From Halomonas stenophila (GTDB lineage Bacteria > Pseudomonadota > Gammaproteobacteria > Pseudomonadales > Halomonadaceae), in NCBI RefSeq assembly GCF_014192275.1, contig NZ_JACHXR010000003.1, positions 209,647-273,646 on the forward strand: 64,000 nt of DNA, read 5' to 3'. How positions within the stretch are numbered: the first letter of the stretch is position 1; each line of letters starts with the position of its first letter. The position numbers were made by a program, and so were the translations under genes. A model generated the notes under the pieces. That model saw only the letters and a program-made list of their open reading frames with translations, made no database searches and was not told the DNA's origin. Positions 8,190 through 19,299 of the stretch are shown here, one piece after another.

Positions 8190-9106
8190 GCCGGGGACGG
8201 CTCGGCGGCGCGACAGCGCTGGATGGCCTCGGTCACCGCATCGATGGCCTGGGGACGGGGGAAGCTCGCGCGCCAGGCGATGGCCACGGTCCGCGCGGGG
8301 GCCGGCGCGGAGAAGGGACGGCTGACCAGCAGGCCGCTCTCGTAGTGACCGGTGCCGATGGCCGAACGCGGCAGCACGGTGATGCCGAGGCGCGAGGCCA
8401 CCATGTGGCGGATCGTCTCCAGCGAACCGCCCTCGGCGGTGAGGGTGTTGTGGGGGCTGTTGAGCTTGTGGCTGATGGCCGGGCAGGCCTCGAGGATCTG
8501 GTCGCGAAAGCAGTGCCCCTCGCCGAGCAGCAGCAGGCGCTCCTCGAGGAGGTTCTCCTTGTCGATGCTCTTGCGGCTGGCCCAGGGGTGGTCGGCCGGC
8601 ACCAGCACCTCGAAGGCCTCCTCGTAGAGCGGCTTGGTCACCACATCGGTCTCGGTGAAGGGCAGTGCCACGATGATGGCGTCGAGCTCGCCGCTGCGCA
8701 GCTTGCGCCGCAGGTCGCCGGTGAAGCCCTCTTCGATATACAGCGGCATCTGGGGCGCCCCCCGGGTGAGCTCCGGCACCAGGTGGGGAAACAGGTAGGG
8801 GCCGATGGTGTAGATGGCGCCGATACGCAGCGGGCTCGCCAGCTGGTCACGTCCGGCGGTGGCCAGCTCCTTGATCACGCTGCTCTGTTCCAGCACGCGC
8901 TGAGCCTGCTCGACGATCTTCTCGCCCAGCGGCGTGACCTGGACGGTGGACTTGGAGCGCTCGAACAGCGCCACCCCCAGCTCCTCCTCGAGCTTCTTCA
9001 CCGCCACCGAGAGGGTGGGCTGGGACACGAAGCACCGCTCGGCGGCGCGGCCGAAATGGCGCTCCTGGGCCAGGGTTACGATGTAGCGGAGTTCTGTTAG
9101 AGTCAT
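8186..9106 (-). CDS. oxyR: Hydrogen peroxide sensor OxyR
   Basis: LysR-family activator of 306 residues. The N-terminal winged helix begins MTLTELRYIV and has the recognition helix SQPTLSVAVKKLE. The peroxide-sensing pair falls at Cys199 (GEGHCFRDQ) and Cys208 (EACP), exactly the E. coli numbering, so the disulfide switch is intact. OxyR induces catalase, Ahp and iron-control genes under peroxide. The ATG at 9106 was chosen because homologues start there; the open frame extends upstream without conservation. It is paired with recG downstream, as in Pseudomonas, and is divergent from an SDR gene with a 94-base spacer. Confidence 0.96.
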   Translation of the reverse strand: MTLTELRYIVTLAQERHFGRAAERCFVSQPTLSVAVKKLEEELGVALFERSKSTVQVTPLGEKIVEQAQRVLEQSSVIKELATAGRDQLASPLRIGAIYTIGPYLFPHLVPELTRGAPQMPLYIEEGFTGDLRRKLRSGELDAIIVALPFTETDVVTKPLYEEAFEVLVPADHPWASRKSIDKENLLEERLLLLGEGHCFRDQILEACPAISHKLNSPHNTLTAEGGSLETIRHMVASRLGITVLPRSAIGTGHYESGLLVSRPFSAPAPARTVAIAWRASFPRPQAIDAVTEAIQRCRAAEPSPA

Positions 9107-9200
9107 CTTGGTGCCGGGGCATCCTCTCTTGTGCGTCACGGGCCCCACGATAAGGGCACCCTCATACGATAGGGACTTTTTATCAGGGGGCGAAGGAAAG

Positions 9201-10073
9201 GTGAAGAACACGACGCTGATTCTGGGCTGTGGTGATATCGGAACGACGCTGGGCCGCGAGCTGCTGGCGGCCGGCCATCGCGTCGTCGGCGTGCGGCGCC
9301 ATGCCGGCAAGCTGGCCGACACCGGCATCGAGGGCCGCGCCGCGGATCTGGGCGATCCTGCGGCGCTCGCCGAGTTGCCGGATGCCGACCTGCTGGTCTA
9401 CGTGGTCAGTGCGGACCACTTCGATGAGGACGCCTATCGGGCGGCCTACCCGGATGGCCTCAAGGCGGTGCTGGCGGAGTATGCCGGCCGCCGCCAGGCG
9501 CCGAAGCATGTCTTCTTCGTCTCCTCCACCAGCGTCTATGCCCAGCAGGACGGCGAGGTCGTGGACGAGACCAGCCCCGCCGACTCCGCCGGCTTCTCGG
9601 GCCAGCTGATGCGCGAGGCCGAGCAGGCGCTGATCGAGCACGCCTTGCCGGGCACCGTGGTGCGCTTCTCGGGCATCTACGGCCCCGGCCGCGACCGGCT
9701 GATTCGCCAGGTCGGCGAGGGACGCATCGCCGCGGCCACCCCGGCCATGTACTCCAACCGCATCCATCGCGATGACTGCGCCGGCGTGCTGGCCCACCTG
9801 ATCGGCCGGGCGCTGGCCGGCGAGTCGCTCCATGAGCTCTACCTGGCCAGCGACTGCGAGCCCACGCCGCTCCACGAGGTGATGACCTGGCTGGCCAGGC
9901 AACTCAAGGTCGAGGCCACCGAGACCATCCAGTCGCCGCTGCGCCGCCGGGCCAGCAAGCGCTGCGACAATGCCCGCCTGCTCGAGAGCGGCTATCGCTT
10001 CCGCTACCCCAGTTTTCGCGAGGGCTACGCCCAGGTGCTGCGCGAGGGCGGCTTTCTGCAGCCGACCACCTGA
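9201..10073 (+). CDS. NAD-dependent epimerase/SDR-family protein (YeeZ-like)
   Basis: An extended short-chain dehydrogenase of 290 residues. The Rossmann motif GCGDIGTTLG at the N terminus is a variant of GxxGxxG, and further landmarks are VSSTSVYAQ and VRFSGIYGPGRD. The usual catalytic YxxxK is not evident; GFSGQLMREAE stands in its place, as in YeeZ-type members of unknown substrate. The start is GTG after a purine-rich AAGGAAAG. It is divergent from oxyR. The substrate cannot be told from sequence, and redox or sugar-nucleotide roles are both possible. Confidence 0.75.
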   Translation: MKNTTLILGCGDIGTTLGRELLAAGHRVVGVRRHAGKLADTGIEGRAADLGDPAALAELPDADLLVYVVSADHFDEDAYRAAYPDGLKAVLAEYAGRRQAPKHVFFVSSTSVYAQQDGEVVDETSPADSAGFSGQLMREAEQALIEHALPGTVVRFSGIYGPGRDRLIRQVGEGRIAAATPAMYSNRIHRDDCAGVLAHLIGRALAGESLHELYLASDCEPTPLHEVMTWLARQLKVEATETIQSPLRRRASKRCDNARLLESGYRFRYPSFREGYAQVLREGGFLQPTT

Positions 10074-10103
10074 TCCGCACCGTGATGGCGGCGGGGGACG
10101 TGG

Positions 10104-10610
10104 TCAGAGTGACTGGCGGTAGCTTAGCGAGTAGACCTCGAAGCCGTTGTTGGGCAGGTCGAGACCGGCGTTGGAGTAGTGGCTGGCGCTGACGCCCAGC
10201 TCACCGCCCTGACCGAGCCGGATTCCGGCCGCCACTCGGTCCTCGAACTGGAAGGAGGTGGACAGGTCCCGGTCCTCGAGCCGCGTCTCGACGAACAGCG
10301 CACCCCCCACCCCGACCTCGATGTAGGCCCGGCCGCCAGCACAGCTATAGCGCAGGGCCGGGGTCAGTCGCCAGGCGAGGTTGTCCTGCCGATGGTCGCC
10401 GGGCAGCCACAGCAGCCCGGTGGCCAGGCGCAGGCCCAGGGCCGGATGCCACTGGCTCAGGTCATGCATCCAGTCGAGGTTCACGCTCAGCGACGGGGTG
10501 CCCTCGCTGGTGGTGCCGAGTTCGAGGCTGGGGGCGGCGCCGGCCGGCGGGATGCCGAGACAGGCGGCGAGGGCGGCGGTGGTCGCGAAGCGGGGGAGCC
10601 GGCGCGTCAT
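10104..10610 (-). CDS. pagL: Lipid A 3-O-deacylase PagL-like
   Basis: A 168-residue outer-membrane beta-barrel precursor with a signal peptide (about 1-26, ending GAAPS). PagL hydrolyses the 3-O acyl chain of lipid A. The catalytic set is visible: His144 and Ser146 in SASHYSNAGL and Glu158 in NNGFEVY, with the same His-Ser (2) and Ser-Glu (12) spacing as P. aeruginosa PagL. The C terminus YRQSL is a short terminal strand. The start overlaps the thpR stop by 4 bases, so it is coupled to thpR. Confidence 0.85.
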   Translation of the reverse strand: MTRRLPRFATTAALAACLGIPPAGAAPSLELGTTSEGTPSLSVNLDWMHDLSQWHPALGLRLATGLLWLPGDHRQDNLAWRLTPALRYSCAGGRAYIEVGVGGALFVETRLEDRDLSTSFQFEDRVAAGIRLGQGGELGVSASHYSNAGLDLPNNGFEVYSLSYRQSL

Positions 10611-11134
10611 GGCATCTCCTCGGGCGGGGCGGTCCGCGCGAGGGGCCGATAGTGGCTTCCCTGTTGCGTTACGACCGACTGTATTAGCTCTACCCGAGTA
10701 TAGTCCCATGTCATGGCGATGCGCGGCAGATCGGGGCCGAGCGGCCGCCGGGCCTGGCGCAGCAGGGTGATGTGCGGGGCGAAGCGGTCGGGCCGTCCGG
10801 TGATGCCCATCGCCTCGAGGCCGTCCCAGAGTTGGCGCTGCAGGTCTCTCAGGGCCGCTTCCCCCTCGGCCCCGCCGACCCAGACGATCCCCGGGCGGTG
10901 GAAGCGACCCCAGGCATCCAGCCGCCAGCTCCCCGGCAGGATCGAGAAGCGCGCCAACCAGTCGCCGATCGCCGTGGCCCGGGGCTCCGGCTGCTCGCCG
11001 AGGAAGGCCAGCGTCAGGTGCAGGCTGTCATCGGGCATGCGTCGCCCGCCGCAGCGGGCCTGGGCCCGCTCGGCGAGCTCGCCGAGCCGCCGGCGCAGGG
11101 CCGGCGGCGGCACCAGGGCCAGGAAGAGGCGCAT
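10607..11134 (-). CDS. thpR: RNA 2',3'-cyclic phosphodiesterase (2'-5' RNA ligase family)
   Basis: A 175-residue 2H-phosphoesterase with the two signature motifs HLTL (about 39-42) and HITL (about 121-124) in the two symmetric halves. Members hydrolyse 2',3'-cyclic phosphates or join 2'-5' RNA ends in vitro. The N terminus MRLFLALVPPP is typical of the family. It is upstream of and overlaps pagL. The 5' side is a roughly 190-base spacer holding a copy of the structured repeat described elsewhere in this list. The in-frame extension further upstream is not conserved. Confidence 0.88.
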   Translation of the reverse strand: MRLFLALVPPPALRRRLGELAERAQARCGGRRMPDDSLHLTLAFLGEQPEPRATAIGDWLARFSILPGSWRLDAWGRFHRPGIVWVGGAEGEAALRDLQRQLWDGLEAMGITGRPDRFAPHITLLRQARRPLGPDLPRIAMTWDYTRVELIQSVVTQQGSHYRPLARTAPPEEMP

Positions 11135-11188
11135 GGAATCGATGCCTTGTCCGTCAGACAGCATGCCCAAATCCTCAAAAGCTATGGG

Positions 11189-11286
11189 GCCGGCGGCAAG
11201 GTGCAGCGAGGGTCCTACGCCATGGATGGCGTCGGAAGCGCCCAGGGACGGGTTCACAGCGCCCTCGCGAAAGCTTGTCGCCGGCC
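11189..11286 (+). repeat. Structured interspersed repeat, copy A
   Basis: One of three related copies (others at 54728-54826 and 57168-57262). The outer stem pairs GCCGGCGGCAAG with CTTGTCGCCGGC, the inner stem GCGAGGG with CCCTCGC, and an internal hairpin ACGCC-atggat-GGCGT. The shared right part reads AGCGCCCAGGGACGGGTTCA, then CAGCGCCCTCGC. It lies between ridA and thpR, in an otherwise empty spacer. Start and end are approximate. Confidence 0.8.
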
Positions 11287-11322
11287 GGTGCCTCCTGCCC
11301 GGCCGGGCTTGGGAAGGAGATA

Positions 11323-11712
11323 TCAGTCGCCAATGACCAGCACGGCTTCCGCCTCCACCTGGCTGCCCTTGGGCAGCGCCTTGACGCCGACGGCGGCACG
11401 GGCGGGATAGGGCGCCTGGAAGAACTCCTCCATCACCTGGTTGACGATGGCGAACTTGTCCAGGTCCACCAGGTAGAGGTTGAGCTTGACCACGTCCTGC
11501 AGGGTGCCGGCGGCCTCCTCGCAGACCGCCTTCAGGTTGGTGAACACCTGGTGGGCCTGGGCCTCGAAGTCGTCGGAGACGAGCTCCATGGTCGCCGGGT
11601 CCAGCGGGATCTGGCCGGACAGGTAGACGGTATTGCCGGCCTTGATGGCCTGGGAGTAGGGGCCGATGGCGGCGGGTGCCTGGTCGGTGTTGATGACGGC
11701 CTTGTTGCTCAT
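11323..11712 (-). CDS. ridA: Reactive intermediate deaminase RidA
   Basis: A 129-residue member of the RidA/YjgF family, which hydrolyses reactive enamine/imine intermediates such as 2-aminoacrylate. Characteristic pieces are [20 protein letters not shown], the active-site region with [10 protein letters not shown] (catalytic Arg), and the C-terminal VEAEAVL with its Glu. It forms a trimer in the family. It is downstream of spoT on the same strand, an arrangement kept in Pseudomonas, with a strong hairpin between the two genes. Confidence 0.95.
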   Translation of the reverse strand: MSNKAVINTDQAPAAIGPYSQAIKAGNTVYLSGQIPLDPATMELVSDDFEAQAHQVFTNLKAVCEEAAGTLQDVVKLNLYLVDLDKFAIVNQVMEEFFQAPYPARAAVGVKALPKGSQVEAEAVLVIGD

Positions 11713-11756
11713 GGTGTGCTCCGTGTGTTGTTTGCGGTGAGGTGCAGCCAATGACA

Positions 11757-11790
11757 GACCCCGCCCGCCGCGACCGCGACGGGCGGGGTC
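11757..11790 (-). terminator. Hairpin between spoT and ridA
   Basis: Perfect 11-bp stem GACCCCGCCCG / CGGGCGGGGTC with a 12-base loop that can itself pair. It begins 8 bases after the spoT stop. No T-run follows on the minus strand, so read-through into ridA is plausible. Confidence 0.45.
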
Positions 11791-11798
11791 GGGATGCT

Positions 11799-13931
11799 TC
11801 AATTGCCCAGGCGAGTGATCCTGCCGACATGCGACAGGTTGCGCAGGCGCTTGATGATGCGGGCCAGGTGTACGCGATTGCGCACGGCCAGGGTCAGGTT
11901 GACGATCGACAGCCGGGCGTCGCGCTCCTCGATGCCGATGCGCTCGATGTTGGCGTCGGCATCGGTGACCAGGCTTGCCAGCTCGGCGACCAGGCCGCGG
12001 CGGCTCTCGATCTCCAGGCGCAGCGGCACGGGGAAGTCCTCGTCGGCCTGGTCGGACCACTCCAGGGCGAACAGCTTGTCCGGGTCGCTCTTGAGTTCGG
12101 CCAAGTTGCGGCACTCGTCCCGGTGCACCACGATGCCCTTGCCGGCCGAGAGGTGGCCGATGACCGGGTCGCCGGGCAGCGGATGGCAGCAGCGGGCGAA
12201 CTTGATCACCATGCCCTCGGCGCCGCTGATCAGGATGGGGCCCTGGGCCTGGCGCTCGCTGCGGGACGGCACCGGCTCGCCATGCTGGAGGTCGACCAGC
12301 CGGCGCGACACCACATGAGCGACTCGGGTGCCGAGCCCGATGGACTCCAGCAGGGCATCCTCGCTCTTGAGCTCGAGTTCGTCGAGCAGCACGTCCAGCG
12401 GTTTCGCCGGCAGCTCCTCGAGGCTGGTCTCGAACTCGGCGAGGGCCTTATTGAGCAGCCGGCGGCCCAGCTGGACGGCCTCGGTGTGCTGCTGGTGCTT
12501 GAGGGCATGACGGATCGCCGAGCGCGCCTTGGCGGTGACCACCACGTTGAGCCAGGCCAGGTTGGGCCGGGCCCCCGGGGCGGTGATGATCTCCAGGGTC
12601 TGGCCGCTCTGCAGGCGAGTGGAGAGGGGGGCCAGGTGACGGTCGATGCGACAGGCGATGCAGCTGTTGCCGATATCGGTGTGCACGCTGTAGGCGAAGT
12701 CGATCACCGTGGCGCCCTGGGGCAACTCCATGATGTCGCCCTTGGGCGTGAAGACGTAGATGTCGTCGGGGAAGAGGTCGTTCTTGACGTGCTCGATGAA
12801 CTCCAGCGAGTCCCCGGCGTGGCGCTGCATCTCCAGCAGGCCCTTGACCCAGGCCCGGGCCCGGGCGTGGCTGCCCTCGGCGATGGGGTGCTCGGTCTGG
12901 CCGGCCTTGTAGAGCCAGTGGGCGGCGATGCCGTTGTTGGCCATGGCCTCCATCTCGCGGGTGCGGATCTGCACCTCGATGGGCATGCCGCCGCTGCCGA
13001 ACAGGGTGGTGTGCAGGCTCTGGTAGCCGTTGGCCTTGGGAATGGCGATATAGTCCTTGAAGCGGCCCGGGACCGGCTTGTACAGGTTGTGGACCACCCC
13101 GAGGATGCGGTAGCAGCTGTCGACGTCCTCGGTGATGATGCGAAAGCCGAAGACATCCATGATCTCGGCGAAGGACTTCCGCTGGTCGCGCATCTTGCGG
13201 TAGATCGACAGCAGATGCTTCTGGCGGCCCACCACCGAGCCGTTCAGGCCCTCGTCGTCGAGGCTCTTCTGCAGGCTGTTCTGGACCTGGCGGATGGTCG
13301 AGCGGCGATGTCCCCGGGCGCTGGCCACGGCGCGCTTGATGCGCTCGGCGCGCATCGGGTGCAGGGCCTGGAAGGACAGGTCCTCGAGTTCGACGCGGAT
13401 GGTGTTGATGCCCAGCCGGCTGGCGATCCGGGCGTAGATCTCCAGGGTCTCGCGGGCGATGCGACGCTTCTTCTCCGGGCGCAGGGCACCCAGGGTGCGC
13501 ATGTTGTGCAGCCGGTCGGCCAGCTTGACGATGATCACCCGGATGTCCCGGGACATCGCCAGGACCATCTTCTGGAAGTTCTCGGCCTGGGCGACGGCCT
13601 TGTCCTCGAAGGTGATCTGGGTCAGCTTGGAGACGCCGTCGACCAGCTCGGCCACCGGCTTGCCGAACTGCTCGCCGAGGGCCTCCTTGGCCACCCCGGT
13701 ATCCTCGATCACGTCGTGCAGCATGGCCGCCATCAGGCTCTGGTGGTCCATGTGCATGTTGGCGAGGATGTTCGCCACCGCCAGGGGGTGGGTGACGTAG
13801 GGCTCGCCGGAACGCCGGCGCTGGCCGTCGTGAGCCTGCTCGGCGTAGTAGAAGGCACGCTTGACCTGCTGGATCTCGTCCTGGGGAAGGTAGCCGCCGA
13901 GACGGTCGGCCAGGTCATCGATGGTGAACAT
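11799..13931 (-). CDS. spoT: Bifunctional (p)ppGpp synthetase/hydrolase SpoT
   Basis: A 710-residue RelA/SpoT homologue. The N-terminal HD hydrolase is intact, with HDVIED at about 72-77 and THPLAVA upstream. The synthetase region carries [11 protein letters not shown] and the stretch around [11 protein letters not shown] and ACT-type regulatory domains follow ([16 protein letters not shown], then a C-terminal ACT part). The active HD box marks it as SpoT rather than RelA. It sets ppGpp levels under starvation. It lies directly downstream of rpoZ, the usual gmk-rpoZ-spoT block. Confidence 0.95.
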   Translation of the reverse strand: MFTIDDLADRLGGYLPQDEIQQVKRAFYYAEQAHDGQRRRSGEPYVTHPLAVANILANMHMDHQSLMAAMLHDVIEDTGVAKEALGEQFGKPVAELVDGVSKLTQITFEDKAVAQAENFQKMVLAMSRDIRVIIVKLADRLHNMRTLGALRPEKKRRIARETLEIYARIASRLGINTIRVELEDLSFQALHPMRAERIKRAVASARGHRRSTIRQVQNSLQKSLDDEGLNGSVVGRQKHLLSIYRKMRDQRKSFAEIMDVFGFRIITEDVDSCYRILGVVHNLYKPVPGRFKDYIAIPKANGYQSLHTTLFGSGGMPIEVQIRTREMEAMANNGIAAHWLYKAGQTEHPIAEGSHARARAWVKGLLEMQRHAGDSLEFIEHVKNDLFPDDIYVFTPKGDIMELPQGATVIDFAYSVHTDIGNSCIACRIDRHLAPLSTRLQSGQTLEIITAPGARPNLAWLNVVVTAKARSAIRHALKHQQHTEAVQLGRRLLNKALAEFETSLEELPAKPLDVLLDELELKSEDALLESIGLGTRVAHVVSRRLVDLQHGEPVPSRSERQAQGPILISGAEGMVIKFARCCHPLPGDPVIGHLSAGKGIVVHRDECRNLAELKSDPDKLFALEWSDQADEDFPVPLRLEIESRRGLVAELASLVTDADANIERIGIEERDARLSIVNLTLAVRNRVHLARIIKRLRNLSHVGRITRLGN

Positions 13932-13997
13932 GCGGCGCGCCCTGAAGGTTTCGTGATGGCCCTGGGGGAGGCATCGGCGGGACTCCGGTGGGGCGGA

Positions 13998-14261
13998 TCA
14001 CTCCTCGGCGGGGATGCCCGGCTCGGCCTCGGGGCGGGGGCGGATCGGCGCGGCCTCGACGGGTTCATCCAGCACGCTGGAATCGACCAGGCCCTCGGCG
14101 ATCTCGCGCAGCGCCATGACGGTGGGCTTGTCGTTTTCCCAGGGCAGCAGGGCATCGCGGGAACCGCGGGCCAGCTGACGGGCACGCTGGGTGGAGATCA
14201 TCACCAGCTTGAAGCGGTTTTCGACGTTTTCCAGACAATCTTCGACGGTGACTCGCGCCAT
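13998..14261 (-). CDS. rpoZ: RNA polymerase omega subunit
   Basis: An 87-residue omega subunit beginning [20 protein letters not shown], the near-universal gammaproteobacterial N terminus. Omega assists assembly of the beta' subunit and forms part of ppGpp site 1, which suits its position beside spoT. The tail is acidic and proline-rich. It lies between gmk and spoT on the same strand. Confidence 0.96.
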   Translation of the reverse strand: MARVTVEDCLENVENRFKLVMISTQRARQLARGSRDALLPWENDKPTVMALREIAEGLVDSSVLDEPVEAAPIRPRPEAEPGIPAEE

Positions 14262-14346
14262 GGAGGCCTTCCTGAATGCTGACGGGCGAAGCCCCGGCCG
14301 ACGTCACTGCGCCCCGGGGATTCCACCAATGAATAGATGGGATAGA

Positions 14347-15057
<711 letters not shown>

Positions 15058-16254
15058 TCAGGCCACGGCCAGCGTCGCTCGGCGACGCTCCCGATAGCGT
15101 CCGGTGAAGAACATCAGCAGCCCGCCGAGGGCCAGCACGGCGCCGACCAGACCACTCGATGACCAGGGCGCGCCGCCCTTGATCACCACCGCCGCCAGCC
15201 AGGCGCCCAGGGCGTTGGCGCAGTTGAAGGCGGCATGGTTCATCGAGGCGGCCATGGTCTGGGCGTCGCCGGCGACGTCCATCAGTCGCGTCTGCAGCGC
15301 CGGCCCCAGGGCCATGCTGGTCCCCACCAGGCCGACGAACAGCAGCCCGCTGATCAAATGGTCGGCGGCGAAGAAGAAGCCGCCCTGCACCAGTAGACAC
15401 CACAGCAGGATGCGCGGGATCGCCTTGAGCAGGTTCTTGTCGGCGAGGCGCGCGCCGATCAGGTTGCCGAGGATGGTGCCGACACCGAAGATCGCCAGCA
15501 CCCAGGGGCCCACCGACTCGGCCATGCCGGCCTGGGTCGAGAGGGTGGGGACCACATAGCTGAACACCGCGAACATGCCGCCGAAGCCGATACTGGCCAC
15601 CCCGAGGGTGAACAGCACCCGTTGCTTGACCAGCGCCGAGAGCTCCCGCCGGGGGCTGGCGTCCGGGTTGTGGGGTTGGCTGGGGACCCAGAGGCGGATC
15701 AGCACGGCGGTGGTCAGGGCGATCGCGCCCACGCCGAGGAAGGCGCTCTGCCAACCCAGCCACTGGCCGGCCCAGGTGGCGAGCGGGGCCCCGACCAGGA
15801 TGGCGCTGGTCAGGCCCAGCATCACCCGGCTCACCGCCCGGGCGCGCTGCTCGATGGGGACCGCGGCCGCCGCCACCAGGGCGGCGACGCCGAAGTAGGC
15901 GCCATGGGGCAGGCCGGCGAGGAAACGCAGGCCGACGAAGGGCCAGAACGAGGTGGCCAGGGCGCTGGCGATGTTGCCGACGGCGAAGACCAGCATCAGC
16001 GCGATGAGCAGGGCGCGGCGCGGCACCCGGGCGGCCAGGGCCGAGATCAGCGGGGCGCCGACCACCACGCCCAGCGCATAGCTGGAGATGGCGTAGCCGA
16101 CATCGGCGGCGGCGACCTGGAGATCGCCGGCGACCCGCTCCAGCAGGCCCATGATCACGAACTCGCTGGTGCCGATGCCGAAGCCGCCCAGGGCCAAGGC
16201 GAGCTCGGCCAGGCGGGGGTTGCGCGCCGCGGCGCTGGGTGTGGCGGACGCCAT
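15058..16254 (-). CDS. MFS transporter, DHA1/AraJ-like
   Basis: A 398-residue major facilitator with about 12 hydrophobic segments. TM1 carries FGIGTSEFVIMGLL, typical of the AraJ/YdhP/YdeA sugar- and drug-efflux group, and the loop 2-3 motif is seen as ALAARVPRRALLIAL. The substrate is not predictable from sequence. It lies 78 bases upstream of gmk on the same strand and about 190 bases downstream of glsA. The spacer before it is AT-rich and could contain its own promoter. Confidence 0.8.
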   Translation of the reverse strand: MASATPSAAARNPRLAELALALGGFGIGTSEFVIMGLLERVAGDLQVAAADVGYAISSYALGVVVGAPLISALAARVPRRALLIALMLVFAVGNIASALATSFWPFVGLRFLAGLPHGAYFGVAALVAAAAVPIEQRARAVSRVMLGLTSAILVGAPLATWAGQWLGWQSAFLGVGAIALTTAVLIRLWVPSQPHNPDASPRRELSALVKQRVLFTLGVASIGFGGMFAVFSYVVPTLSTQAGMAESVGPWVLAIFGVGTILGNLIGARLADKNLLKAIPRILLWCLLVQGGFFFAADHLISGLLFVGLVGTSMALGPALQTRLMDVAGDAQTMAASMNHAAFNCANALGAWLAAVVIKGGAPWSSSGLVGAVLALGGLLMFFTGRYRERRRATLAVA

Positions 16255-16389
16255 GGCGGCTCCTCCCCTGGACAGGCGCTCCCCATGGGGCTCGGGAGCG
16301 AGGAAAATGACTTAAACTTTAAGACAAAAGGATAAGGAATTTCCGCCCTTTCTGCGAGGAGTCATGCGTTTTGTTATGTAATATAACTA

Positions 16390-16429
16390 CATTGCCGTGA
16401 GAGTTGCCCCACCGATCGGAAAGGCAATG
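16390..16429 (-). terminator. Possible terminator/dyad after glsA
   Basis: CATTGCC (16390-16396) and GGCAATG (16423-16429) form a 7-bp inverted repeat around a 26-base loop. It begins about 18 bases beyond the glsA stop, and an AT-rich stretch follows on the minus strand. The long loop makes this a weak call. Confidence 0.3.
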
Positions 16430-16446
16430 TCATGGTGGGGGACGGT

Positions 16447-17439
16447 TCAAGACACCGATGCCGGGGCGAGCCGGCCGGCCTCCTGGGACCAGCGACCGAG
16501 CCCCTCGCTGATCCGTTCCAGGGCGTACTGGGCGGCCACCGAGTTGCCGCTGGCGTCGAGCGCCGGCGACCAGGCGCAGATCGACAGCCGGCCGGGGACG
16601 ATGGCGACGATGCCGCCACCCACGCCGCTCTTGGCCGGGAGTCCCACGCGATAGGCGAAGTCGCCCGCGGCATCGTACATCCCGGAGGTGAACATCAGGG
16701 CATTGATGCGCTGCGCCATGGCCGGCGGCACGAAGCGTTCGCCCGTGGTCAGCGCACGGCCATCGGCCGCCAGGTAGTTCAGGGCAATGGCGAGGTCGGC
16801 ACAGCTCATGCGCAGCGCACAGCAGGCGAAATAGGCCTCCAGGACCTCGTCGACCTCGTTGTCGAGGTTGCCGAAGGCCTTCATCAGGTAGGCGGCGGCG
16901 GCGTTGCGGGCGCGATGCTGCCATTCCGAGGCCAGGACCTGCCGGTCGATCAGGATGCCAGCGTTGCCGGACAGCGTCCTGGCGATGTCCCGGAGGTGCT
17001 TCGACGGGGTGGCGAAGGCGCCGACCAGGTGGTCGGCGACCACGATGGCCCCGGCATTGATGAAGGGGTTGCGGGGCTTGCCGCGCTCCGTCTCCAGCTG
17101 CATCAGGGAGTTGAACGGCATGCCCGAGGGGTTGAGGCCGACGCGCTGCCACAGGGCATCCCCGTGGGTGCGCAGCGCCAGGCTGAGCAGCAGCACCTTC
17201 GACAGGCTCTGGATCGAGAAGGGCATCTCGGCGTCGCCGGCCGTGTAGAGTTGCCCGTCGTTGGTGCAGACGGCGAGTCCGAACCGCTCGGGGTCCTGGT
17301 CCGCGAGGGCCGGGATATAGTCGGCGACCCGGCCCGTGCCGAGCCGCGACCTGGCGCGGTCGGCGATCTCGTCCACCCAGGCCTGAAGCGCCGGCGAGCC
17401 GCCGGGCCGCGGGCGGGCGGCGTGGGAAGGAGTGGTCAT
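16447..17439 (-). CDS. glsA: Glutaminase
   Basis: A 330-residue serine-dependent glutaminase (beta-lactamase fold) that hydrolyses glutamine to glutamate and ammonia. The catalytic S-x-x-K lies in FSIQSLSKV (Ser78, Lys81). NPSGMPFNS, NPFINAGAI and the later GVGGGI segments complete the active site. It follows the AGCS symporter gene by 51 bases on the same strand. Uptake and deamidation are therefore probably co-expressed from the sigma-54 promoter at 19101-19117. Confidence 0.93.
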   Translation of the reverse strand: MTTPSHAARPRPGGSPALQAWVDEIADRARSRLGTGRVADYIPALADQDPERFGLAVCTNDGQLYTAGDAEMPFSIQSLSKVLLLSLALRTHGDALWQRVGLNPSGMPFNSLMQLETERGKPRNPFINAGAIVVADHLVGAFATPSKHLRDIARTLSGNAGILIDRQVLASEWQHRARNAAAAYLMKAFGNLDNEVDEVLEAYFACCALRMSCADLAIALNYLAADGRALTTGERFVPPAMAQRINALMFTSGMYDAAGDFAYRVGLPAKSGVGGGIVAIVPGRLSICAWSPALDASGNSVAAQYALERISEGLGRWSQEAGRLAPASVS

Positions 17440-17490
17440 TCGGGGACCTCGACAGGCGAAAGGGCCCGGTTGAGCCGGGCCCGGGTCGGT

Positions 17491-18957
<1,467 letters not shown>

Positions 18958-19100
18958 CCGACACCTCCCGGCTGCGCGCTCTCGGTGGTGCGGGATGTGC
19001 TCGCGGCCAGGGCGGCCGCCTTCGTTGTTGTTGGCATCGGTCGTCGAACCTCTTGCTCTTGGAATTGGGGTGGCTCCCGCCGGGGAGCCACCCACTCCAG

Positions 19101-19117
19101 AGCAAGGCGCGTGCCAG
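19101..19117 (-). promoter_or_regulatory. Sigma-54 promoter for the symporter-glutaminase operon
   Basis: On the minus strand the site reads CTGGCACGCGCCTTGCT, matching the -24/-12 consensus (TGGCAC-N5-TTGCW) at every conserved position. It points at the AGCS gene. A sigma-54-dependent response regulator gene ends about 180 bases away on the far side, consistent with local control. Confidence 0.85.
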
Positions 19118-19193
19118 TCGGGTGGTTATGATTTAGGTGGCTGAATTTAAAGGTATTTCTTGTGATGTGGGTGGCGGTGAGCGGCCGCGAAGG

Positions 19194-19299
19194 GGTATAA
19201 CCTCGGTGCGGGCCAAGCCATGAAGGCGTTTGTAATTAGCTGAAATTCAAGGAATCATAGAAGGCTATAACCTGGGTTATGTCACCGGGGAGGTTATAG
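19194..19299. promoter_or_regulatory. Enhancer-like repeats upstream of the sigma-54 promoter
   Basis: The motif (G)GTTATA/TATAACC occurs at 19194-19202 (GGTATAACC), as a palindrome ATAACC-TG-GGTTAT at 19267-19280, and as AGGTTATAG at 19291-19299, where it reaches into the last codons of the response regulator gene. The distances (about 80-190 bases above the promoter) suit upstream activator sites. They are probably bound by the neighbouring sigma-54 regulator. The gene-free stretch 18958-19293 otherwise holds only the promoter and leader. Confidence 0.6.

Noticed and set aside
5970..8345. 791-codon open frame on the plus strand antisense to recG
   Set aside because: It is a high-GC shadow of recG with Gly/His/Gln-biased composition and no domain; recG on the other strand is fully convincing.
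9107..9200. OxyR binding site between oxyR and the SDR gene
   Set aside because: ATAG/ATAA-like elements are present but not with the four-contact spacing of a known OxyR site.
11742..14282. Very long open frame antisense to spoT
   Set aside because: Composition bias only; spoT and rpoZ explain the region with intact motifs.
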